A stretch of 48,713 nucleotides of DNA, taken from Bacteroidota bacterium (GTDB taxonomy: Bacteria > Bacteroidota > Bacteroidia > Chitinophagales > Saprospiraceae). A program made the translations under genes and the position numbers. The notes under the pieces were generated by a model that was given only the letters and a program-made list of their open reading frames with translations, searched no databases and had not been told where the DNA came from. The stretch spans positions 1 to 48,713 of the forward strand of contig JAFMDF010000033.1 of the NCBI GenBank assembly GCA_017857395.1. The letters are read 5' to 3'. Below, piece after piece: positions 33,801 to 45,800 of this stretch (its first letter is position 1; every line of letters starts with the position of its first letter).

Positions 33801-36800
33801 TATCGCTACAAACCGTTTGATCTGCACCTGCATTAGCAGCGATGAAACCATTTACACTTACTGTTACTTCGTCTGTTCCGATACAGCCATCTAAATTCGT
33901 TACTGTTACGGTGTAAGTAGTTGTCGAATTGGGACTAGCCGTTGGATTCGCAATATTTGGATTATCTAATCCTGTTGTTGGACTCCAACTATAGATTACA
34001 CCACCGCTTGCATTTAATTGTGTTGCTGCTCCTAAACAAACTTCCACATCTGCTCCAGCATTTGCTTGAGCATTTCCACCCACAATCACCGTTACTTCAT
34101 CTGTTGCCGTACAACCATTTATATCTGTTCCGATTACCGTATAAGTAGTCGTTGTTGTTGGACTTGCAATTGGTGTTGCTGTATTTGTTGAACTTAATCC
34201 ACTTGCTGGACTCCATTCGTAACTAATAGCACCTGTGGCAGACAACATGGTATTTTCTCCAACACAAATCATCTGTTCTTCACCCGCTTCTACGATTGGT
34301 TTAGGATTCACATTTACCACCATGACATCTCTTCCGATACAACCTGAAGCATTAGTTACTTCTACTGTATAGGTCGTGATTGTTTGTGGCGTCGCTACTG
34401 GATTCGCAATATTTGGATTGCTTAAACCAGTGCTTGGGCTCCATACGTAACTCACACCACCTGATGCTTCTAGCTGAATGCTTTCTCCTTCACAAGTTGA
34501 TTGATCAGGCCCTGCATTCGCTGTTAAGGCACCTGCAACGGTAACTGTTACTTCATCCATCACCATACAGCCTTCCGAGCCCATTACTAATAACTGGTAA
34601 GTTGTAGTAGTTGGTGGACAAGCCATTGGGTTTGGAATATCAGTTGCACTTAATCCAATGGCTGGTGACCATTGATATTGTGCGCCATTTCCTAAACCAT
34701 TCAATTGAACACATTCGCCATCACAAATCGTTACGTCTGCTCCTGCATCAGCGAATGGTGATTTATTTACATTTACATTTTGTACTTTTCTATCTTCACA
34801 ACCACCATCGTTGATGTCTAAGCTGATGGTCTTTCCACCTGCTATTGCCCATTGAACGACTAAGGTCGCACCTGCTGGCGCTGTAGCCGTTTCGGCACTA
34901 GCAGACACAATAGTTGCACTTCCTACATCCCAAGTTAAGATTGCTCCTGGGCTTGCTTCTCCTGTGAACTCAATTGTCACATCAGAAGCTGCACAAGTTG
35001 GGTTATGTACTATAAAATCTGCTTCTGGATCTGCTGCTTGGAAGATAGCAAATTCTTCAACTACTGAACAACCATCCTCATTTTCTAAAGTTACGGTGAA
35101 GTTATTCACGACGCCATTTAAGTAAGCGTCGAAAGTTAATGTTCCGCCAGCTACGTTGGCATTTAAATAGCCACCGCTACCTAAGATGGTGTATTGAGCG
35201 ATATTTTCGCTAATCGTAATACTTACTGGTAAAGAATTTCCAGTACAAGTAGATTCATTCTCCATTCCAGCTATTACTGTCGGTGCAGCTGGTGCATCTA
35301 AAGTAATGATTCCATTATTGACGATACAATTATCCGTTGCATTTCTTACTACCACCTCATAATCCCCTGCTGCTAAGTTTCCGAAGAAGCTATTGCCACT
35401 CCAGTTGCTTCCACCATCAATGCTGTATTCTAAGCCACCATTTCCATCCGCTAAGATGGTAATAGACCCATTGTCTTCTCCACAAATTGATGGATTGACT
35501 GCTGCTACCTCATTGAGTACGGGTAATTGCGGTGCAACCAATTCACATAATGGGTGAATCGCTTTACAAGTTTCATCTTCATTCGCTACCGCTACACTAT
35601 AAATGCCTGCTGCTAAGTCTGTGAATAAATTAGATGCTTGCCAAGTCGTTCCACCATCAATACTGTATTGTAAGTTGCCTTGTCCTCCAGATGCAATTAC
35701 GGTTAACGTACCATCATTTACATTACAATCTGTTGGATTTGACCCCACGCAATCAATAATAGCTGGTCCTTCTGGAGCAGTAATTAAGACTGGGTTACTC
35801 TCATAAGCTGCTGAACAACTTTCATCGGTATTTCTAACATGAACATTATATAAACCTGGTAATAAGTTAATAAAGGTATTTCCGTTACTCCAAGTCGAAC
35901 CGTCTAAACTATATTGTAAGCTTCCGTCTCCATCCGCTGCAATCGTAATCACCGCATCATTCGCAGCACAATCAGTAGAAGCAGTCACTTCAATCTGTCT
36001 GATAGTCGGCTGTGGTGGGCCAACTAATTCAAGTGGATTGAAGATATATGCTTCCTCACAACCCGTTATTAAATCTTGAATAAAGATATTATAGATACCT
36101 GCTGGTAAATCATTAAAATCAGGTGAACCTTGGAAATTGACACCACCATCAACACTGTAGACTAAGTTTCCTCCCGTTGCATTCACAGAAATAGACCCAT
36201 CCTCTGAACCACATTCAATTGGATCACTCGTTAATACATTATCAATACCAGTAAACCCTCGGTCTATGTTTACTGGATTATTGCTATAAGCAGTTGCACA
36301 GTTATCATTGACATTTCTAATCAAGATATTATAATTGCCGTTTGGCAAATTAAAGAAGTTATTACTTGATTGATAAGTTGCTCCATTATCTACACTATAT
36401 TCTAATGGTGTGTTACTAGTCGCTGCAATCGATATCGTTCCTGTTCCATCTCCACACCCTCCATCAACGTTTACTTCATCAATCGTTCCACCAATTGCAT
36501 CGAATAATTCAATGGTTGGATAAACTGCTATACAAGATTCATCACTATTCGCTACTCTTACATTATAAATACCTCCTGACAAGCCAGAGAAAATCCTGCT
36601 TTCTTGCCAAGTTGTACCTGCATCAATACTGTAAACTAAGTCAACTGCTCCACCTTCTGCAATAATTTCAATTCGTCCGTTTGGTGTCGTACAATCTTGT
36701 GGTTGCGTATGAATTACTTCCACAATTGCTGCTCCATCAGGATAGTTCACATTAATTGGGTTATTGCTATAAGCAACTGCGCAATTATCATTGACATTTC

Positions 36801-39800
36801 TAATCAAGACATTATAAGTCCCATTAGGTAAGTTAAAGAAATTATTACTAGACTGATAAGTTGCCCCATTGTCTACACTATATTCTAATGGTGTATTACT
36901 AGTTGCTTCAATACTGATTGTTCCAGTTCCCTCGCCACAATTACCATCAACGGTTACGCCATCAATCGTTCCACCAATTGCATCGAATAATTCAATGGTT
37001 GGGTAAATCGCGATACAAGATTCATCACTATTTGCTACTCGGACATTATATATGCCACCCGATAAGCCAAGGAATATACTACTCTCTTGCCAAGTTGCGC
37101 CTGCATCAATACTGTAAACCAAGTCAGCTGCTCCACCTTCTGCGGTGATTTCAATTCGTCCGTCTGGAGTCGTACAATCTTGTGGTTGATTATGAATTAC
37201 TTCCACAATTGTTGGCGCATCAGGATAACTAATATCAATTGGATTATTGCTATAAGCTATTTCACAAGTACCTCCTTGATTTCTCACAAAGACATTATAA
37301 GTGCCTGGCTGTAAATTTTCATAGAAAGCAAAGTTATTCCAATTGATTCCTCCATCAATACTATATTCTATTGGTGCACTTCCTGGAGTACTTAAGATAG
37401 TGATTAACGCATTATCTACGCCACAATCTGAAGGCTGAGTTACTTGAACAGCAGTTAAACTCGGTGCTGTTGGGTCTGCTAATTCGATGCTATTTAAAGC
37501 ATAAGCCGTTTCACAAGTATTTCCTGCGTTTCTAACATAGACATCATAAATGCCTGCTGGCAAGTTGATGAAGTTATTGCTTGATTGCCATACAGTCATC
37601 AAGCCATTGCTTAATCCATATTCTAAAGCATCTGCTCCTGTTGCGATAATAGAAACCGTTCCATCATTTACACCACAATCAGAAGGATTCGTTGTTTGCA
37701 CATCTGTAAAGACTGGTGCTGCTGGTTTCACTAAGGTAACTGGTGGGTAATAAGTAACACAACTTAAATCTGCACTTGCTACTGCGATATAATACGTTCC
37801 ACCGCCTAAATTTGTAAACACATTTTCAGTCACCCAATTGATGCCACCGTTGATGCTATATACTAAGTTTGATGCACCGTCTGCTTCGATAGTAATACTA
37901 CCATCATCCGCAGTACAAGATGGATTCACTGTTGGAACAGCTGTAATTCTAGGAGATTGAGGTCCTCCGATAATAACTGGATTATTCGGATAAGGTATTT
38001 CACAACCACCGCCTTTCACCACTACTAAGTAAGATGCTGCTGGTAAGCCTGTGAAAGTATTTGCACTTCTATAAGTCAATCCGCCATCAATACTATATTC
38101 ATAGTTATTCGCTAAACCAGCCGCATTCACTGTTATAGATCCATCAAATACGCCACATTCTGAAATGTCCGTCATATCCACTGTAACCGTTGGACCAGGA
38201 ATAACCGTAATTGTTACGGAGTCTCTAGAAGTACAACCGAAATCATTCGTTACATCGACATAATAAGTCGTAGTTACCGTAGGACAAGCAATTGGGTTAT
38301 AGCAATCTGTATGATTTAAAGTAGCTGCTGGTGACCAAGCAAAGCTTGTTCCACCTTGTGCTAATAATTCCACACATTCGCCTATACAGATCGTGTCTTG
38401 TCTTCCTTTTGCCCCTGCTTGCGCGCCTGGGTTCACCGTAATTTCTTGCCATACAGAATCTCTACATCCATTCGTTGATTCTGTAATTAATTTCACAATG
38501 TAATGTCCTGCATTTTGATAAGTATAAGATGGATTTTGTTCCGTAGAAGTTCCTACATTATCCCCAAAGTCCCAGAACCATCCAGTTAAAGTGGTATAAG
38601 TCACCGTTTCATCATCAAAGATGGTTGGTTCGCCTACACAAGCTACATTCGCATGGAAATCAGGATTCGGTACATCATATACATTTACTCTAATTGTATC
38701 ATAAATTATGCAAGCCTCAGCCGCTACATTTGTTGCTACAATATAAGTTGTAGAAACAAACGGAGACGCTATTGGTGTTGCACTAAATGGATCATCTAAT
38801 CCAGATGTTGGTGTCCAACTGTAAGTGACAGGTAAATTAGTTAAAGTCGTCACACCAAGTTGTACACTTTCTCCTTGACAAATATTTTCCAAAGAAGTCG
38901 TTACCACATTATCAGGACAAGCAAATAAGTTAATAATTGCTGAGCCATTATCATCTTCCTCAAATTCTTCATTTTCTTCTACTAAATCTGGTGTAGAATC
39001 AATATCCTTGATACTATTTCCTTGTGCATCTTGCTGGCCAAAAATTTCTGCCACATTGACAAAGTCCGCTCCAGGATTACCGTTACTTAAGGTCAATTTG
39101 ATATTTAAACAAACCTCTTGTCCTGGGGCGACTGGTCCCGCTATCACCTTATAAACTGAAGTTGCAGATTGTGGTAACCAACTGTTATTATCATTGGTAC
39201 TCAACGCCAATCCACTAGGAATTCTATCTACTACGGAGATATTATAAGCATCCACATTCCCTTCATTCGTTACACAAATTTCATAGTCAATATCGTCTCC
39301 AATATTAACAATATCAGATTGTGTAGCTGCTAATCGCTTATCTAATGCTAAATCAAAAGTACCTACTTCTATCGTCTCATAATCTGAATCATCTTCATCC
39401 GCTGGGTCAGTAATTGCATTATTGATTGGAGTGCCATCATTTCCAAAAATATTATCTGGAGTAGAATCATCATCGCCCGCTGCTAGTCCGCCTGAAGTCA
39501 TTGACGCTTCCGCAATTTCTGCATTATTGGTAATGCTTGTTCCTGAGAAGGTCGGTGCTAATTGTAAGAAGATATTTAAAGAAGCACTATCGCTTGCCGC
39601 AATAAATGGAATTGTTTGTCCTGCTGTAGTTGCCGTTAAACCTGACCAACCTTGAATCGCTACTAAAGACATATCTGTAGGGATATAATCCACGACATCT
39701 ACATCGTAAGCATCTAAGCTACCTTGATTATAAACGGTAATCGTATATTGAATCACTTCTCCTGGTAACACCCCTGATAACTGACTATCCGCTAAACGCT

Positions 39801-42800
39801 TGGTTAATGCCAAGTCGAATGTTTGCGTCAATGTAAAGGTTACAGGATCATGGTCATCTTCATCATTCCCTGTATTATTCGTTATATTATCTCCACCGAA
39901 AATATCGTCATTAAAGTCAGCATTTGGTGTAGAATCTGTATCATTATTACCTGCTCCATCATCACTGATTTCCGCCCAAACGGTTAAGCTAGTTCCCATA
40001 AATTCTGTATCAACAACTAAGAATAATGGAATCATGTGCATTTCACCGCTCGCTATTCCGCCGTTTGGTAAATCTGCCGCTGTTAAAGTAATAACAACCG
40101 TACTATCGTTAATCTGCGTCCAACCATTTGCATTAACCGTACTTAAAGACGTTCCATCAGGAATATTTGCCGTGATTTCAATAAAATCAGCGGTTGTATT
40201 TCCTTGATTGAAAATAGTCACTTTTGTTTCTACTTCTTCTCCTGCATTAATAGAGACCGCTTGTCCTGAAGCAGCAGTTAAAGTTAAAGCTAAATCAAAG
40301 TCATTCGGGATAATGGTTAACGCTGCACTAGCTTGATCATCCTCTGTACTATCCTCATTAGCTGGTGTAGAATCTAAATCTTTAATATTTTCTACACTAC
40401 CAATTTCATTAAAGGATTGGATTTCCGCAATATTTTGAATAGCTGTTCCTGTAAAGGTCGGCTCAACAATTAAATTAATGTCTACAGCAATACTATCACC
40501 CGCTGCTAAAGGTCCCGTAATATTATAGCGAAGGTCTCCGTTCACAAGACTCCATCCTACATTGAGGCTATCTACATAAACTAAGCCTGTCGCTGGGTAA
40601 TCATTAATATTAATATCAGATACATCGGTATTTCCTTGGTTATATACCCAAATCGTATAGGATACCATCTCTCCTGGTCTAACAGAAGTAGACTGTCCAG
40701 CTGCTAATACTTTGTTCAATGCTAAATCGTATAATTGAACATTGAAGAATACTGGATCATGGTCATCTTCATCATTATTTGTCCCATCTGTTACATTATC
40801 TGTAGCAGAATTTGGCACACCTCCAAGGTCATCTGTTAAGTCTGTATTTGGTGTAGAATCATCATCTGTGTTGGCTCCATCATCTGAGATTTCTGCAAAT
40901 AAGGTTAAATTATCTACTCTAACATTTTCATTAATAGCTATTTGTAACATCACCATGACCATGCTATCTGGTTGTAATCCACCTGCTGGTAAACCGTTGC
41001 CTGATGTTAAAGTAATTTGAACCGTTGAATCATTTAAGATAGTCCATCCTAATAAATTCGCTGCATTCAAGCTTACTCCTGCTGGTAAGGCTTGTGTAAT
41101 CGTGATATTATCTGCATTTAATGTGCCTTGGTTGAATACGGTGATTTTAACATCTGCTGTATCTCCTGGAACAATATTTTCAGATTGACCCGGTGCTAAT
41201 TCTTCAATTAAAGCAAGGTCAAAGATTTGTCCAATTGTAATCGGTGCAGGGTCATGATCATCTTCATCACCATTACTATTATCTGTTACATTATCTCCTC
41301 CATAAGGATCGCTATTCGTAGCATCAGGTGTAGAATCCTGATCTGTAACTGGGTTTCCATTCTGGTCGGTTGCACCGCCAATTTCAGCAGCTACTACCAA
41401 GCTAGTTCCCATGAAAGTAGGCTCAATATTTAACCCTAAAGTAATCATCACCATGCTATCTGCTTCGACTCCACCTACTGGTAATTCTCCATCTGCTACG
41501 GTTAATAAAGTATAAGCAATACTATCATTTACGACTATCCAATTTGGATCATCTAAAGTTAAGCCTTCAGGGATATAAGCATAGATTCTAATAGAGTCTG
41601 CTGCAATATCTCCTTGGTTCGTTACTTTTATTTTAGTCGTCACACTATCTCCTGGTAATAAATTACCTGTTGTTACTAATTCATTGGTCAATGCCAAATC
41701 AAAATATTCTACGCTTACACTAACAGGGTCTTCATCATCCTCATCCGTTGGTGGAATTTGGTCAATACTATCATCCGTAGCCGTATTCACCTCTCCACCT
41801 GCATCATTGTTTCTAACATCATCAGGTGTAGAATCTTGGTCATTATTTTGTCCGTCTGCTGAAATTTCTGCATTGAAAACAAATTCAGTTGCCGTTACAT
41901 TTGCGTCCAACACAACTTGTAAAGTCAACATTACCATACTATCCGGCGCTAAGCCTCCTGCTGGTAATAAACCATTTCCTACTGTCAATAAAATCTGAGC
42001 AGTAGAATCATTCAACGCCGTCCAGCCCATTGCATTCCCTGCGTTAAGCGTTACGCCCGCAGGTAGGTATTGCGTTATTTCAATCGTATCTGCGTTTAAC
42101 GTTCCTTGGTTGGTTACTTTTACTTTAATATCAACCGTTTCGCCTGGACGAACGATATTTGCTTGTCCTGGTGCTAACGTTTCGATTAAAGCAAGGTCAA
42201 ATATTTGTCCAACTGTAATCGTTGCTGGATCATAATCATCTGAACCATCTATTAAGGTTACATCATTATCATTTCCATCTGGCGTACTATTTCCATCTTC
42301 ACTATTTGGTGTAGAATCTTCGTCGTCTTGATTTAAAGCATTCGTTGCTGCACTAATTTCTGCATTATTAGTAATGCTAGTCCCCATGAAATTAGGTGCA
42401 ATTTGTAGTGCAATATCTACAGAGTCTGTTGCTCCAATCGCCAATCCTCCTGCAAAAGTATATTCATTGCTTGTCCAATTTGGATCCGCTAATATCAAAT
42501 CAGAAGGAATGATGTCTTTCACCGTTACACTAGTGGCAGTTACAGCTCCTTGGTTATAAATATAAATTCGGAAAGTAGCCGTATCACCTGGCAGATAAGC
42601 ATTATTACCAACTAATACTTTCGTTAAGGCAAGGTCAAATAATTGTCCGACTGCAATGGATGCAGGATCATGATCATCTTCATCGCCATTGCTACTGTCT
42701 GTAATATTATCTCCACCAATTACATCTGTATTATCACTATCTGGTGTAGAATCTACATCTGAAACAGGCTCGCCATTCTGGTCAGTTGCACTACCTATTT

Positions 42801-45800
42801 CTCCAACTACTGTTAATTCCATTCCTGTAAACGCTGGATCAATCATTAATCCAATCGTCACCATCGTCATGCTATCTGGTAATAAACCACCGACTGGTAA
42901 TTCACCATCCGCTACCGTTAATAAAGTATAAGCGACACTATCATTAACAATTACCCAATTTGAATCATTCACTAATAGACTATCCGAAGTATAAGCATAT
43001 ACTCTGATTGAGTCTGCTGGGATTTCTCCTTGATTAAATACCTTGATTTTAGCCGTTACACTATCCCCACTCATGATTGCTCCTGTAGTGGTTATTTCTG
43101 TAGTTAATGCTAAATCGAAGTATTCGACCATTACCATCGTTGGATCTTCATCATCTTCATCTGTTGGAGGTGTTTGGTCAACGATGTCATCCGTTGCGGT
43201 ATTTACATCACCACCAGCATCATTGGTTCTATTATCATCTGGCGTAGAATCAATGTCATTATTTGCACCATCTTCAGAAATTTCGGCGTGGAAAATAAAT
43301 TCTTGTGCTGTTACATTTTCATCCAAAATCACTTGTAAGCCTAACATCACCATACTATCTGGTGCCAATCCTCCTATTGGTAAGCCATTACCAGCCGTTA
43401 ATTGAATCATTGCCGTAGAATCATTAATCGCCATCCACCCCATTGGGCTTGCCATATTTAAAATAGCACCCGCTGGTAAATATTGCGTTAATTCAATAAA
43501 TGACGCACTTAATGTTCCTTGGTTGGTTACTTTAACTTTTAGGTCAACTGTTTCTCCTGGACGAACAAGGTTTGCTTGCCCCGGTGCTAACGTTTCAATT
43601 AATGCTAAATCAAAGATTTGATTCACATCCACCGTTGCAGGGTCATAATCATCGCTACCATCCGTTGCCGCTAAATCATTATCATTGCCATCTGGTGCAC
43701 TATTTCCATCTTCACTATTTGGGGTAGAATCTTCATCGGTTTGATTCAACACATTCGTTGTGGCACTAATTTCCGCATTATTTGTAATGCTCGTTCCACT
43801 AAACGTTGGTGCAATTTGTAGAGCAATATCTACACTATCCATTGCGCCCGCTACTAAACCGCTGTTGAATGTATACGTACTATCCGCATTCCAATTCGCA
43901 TCCGCTAAAATCAATCCATTAGGAATAATATCCTTAACGGTGACGCTTGTTGCATCAATCGTTCCTTGGTTATGGATATAGATGCGGAAAGTAACTGTAT
44001 CTTTTGGTTGATAAATACTACCATTATCAACTAATACCTTCGTTAAAGCTAAATCATAAGGTTGACGAACCGTAATTGGTTCTGAATCATGATCATCTTC
44101 ATCTCCATTAGAACTATCAATTAAGTCATTTCCACCAAAGTTATCTCCAGGTAAAGCATCTGGATTTGAATCCTTATCTGTTGGTGCAGTTGTTCCTGCA
44201 TTTCCATCATTATCTGCCGCCGCAATTTCTGCCGTATTGGTTAAACTCATTCCTGTGAAGGATGGGTTCACTCTGAAACTAACTGGTACTGAAATACTAT
44301 CTCCTGCCGCTAATGGCGTATTAATAATATATCCAGGGTTAGAACCGCCAAACTGAAACCAATTTGGATTAATCGAAGGAATATTGATAAATTCTAAATC
44401 TGGTGTTAAGTAATCTACTAACTGAATACCTTCAGCAGTCAAAGTTCCTTGGTTATAAATGGTTATTAAGTAACTCACTGTATCTCCTGGACTTACGGTA
44501 GTATTTTGACCAATCGCTAAAGTCTTCTTTAAAGCAAGGTCAAAAGTATGTCCTAAAGTAATCGTCGCAAGATCATGATCGTCTTCATCATTATTGTTAT
44601 TATCAACAACATTATCTCCTCCAACAATATCATCGTTCACTCCATCAGGCGTAGAATCTTGATCTGTTACTGGGTTACCATTATTATCTGTTGCAGTTCC
44701 AATTTCTGCAACTAAAATTAATTCTGCTCCTGTAAATGCTGCATCAATTTCTAAACCAATCGTGACCATAGTCATCTCATTTGGTTCTAATCCGCCTGCT
44801 GGTAGTTCTCCGTCTGCAATAGTTAATACCGTATAAACGGTACTATCATTTACCACAATCCAATTAGGATCATCTAGCATCAACCCATCAGGTAAATAAG
44901 CATATACTCGAATAGAATCTGCTGGAATGTCTCCTTGATTGAAAACCGTCATTTTAGCAGTCACGCTATCCCATACTGCGATAGGCGAAGCGGTTAATAT
45001 TTCCGTCGTTAAGGCTAAATCGAAGTATTCCACCGTCACCATCGTTGGATCTTCATCATCTTCGTCTGTTGGTGGCGTTTGGTCAACGATATCATCTGTA
45101 GCTGTATTGACATCTCCACCAGCGTCATTTGTTCTATTATCATCTGGCGTAGAATCTATATCATTATTTTGACCGTCCTCAGAAATCTCTGCGTGGAAAA
45201 CGAACTCTGCTGCTGTTACATTTGCCTCTAATACTACTTGGAGTGTCAACATCACCATACTATCTGGTGTTAAACCTCCTGCTGGTAATAAACCATTTCC
45301 AACTGTTAATAAAATTTGAGCCGTTGAGTCATTTAAAGCAGTCCAACCCATAGCATTTGCTGCATTTAAAGTTACGCCTGCTGGTAAGTATTGCGTTAAC
45401 TCAATGGTATCTGCATTTAAGGTTCCTTGGTTGGTTACTTTTACTTTAATATCTACTGTTTCGCCTGGACGCACTACATTTGCTTGTCCTGGTGCTAGTG
45501 TTTCGATTAAAGCCAAATCAAATACTTGCGTAACATTGACAAAGACAGGATCATGATCATCTTCATCATTATTCGTACCATCGACTACATTATCTGCCCC
45601 TACTATATCATTATCTGTACTGTCTGGAGTTGAATCAATATCCGTTACGGGGTTACCGTTTTCATCTGTAACACTACCTATTTCTGTATTGACTAATAAA
45701 ATATCTCCCATGAAAGTAGGCTCAATATTGAATCCTACCGTTATCATAGTCATACTATCCGCTAATAATCCGCCATTAGGTAATTCACCATCTGCAACTG

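Noticed and set aside
30112-34766. Regular direct repeats that could be taken for a CRISPR or satellite
   Set aside because: The 228-base period is a codon multiple, lies in one open frame and codes for Ig-like units; there are no short repeats with unique spacers.
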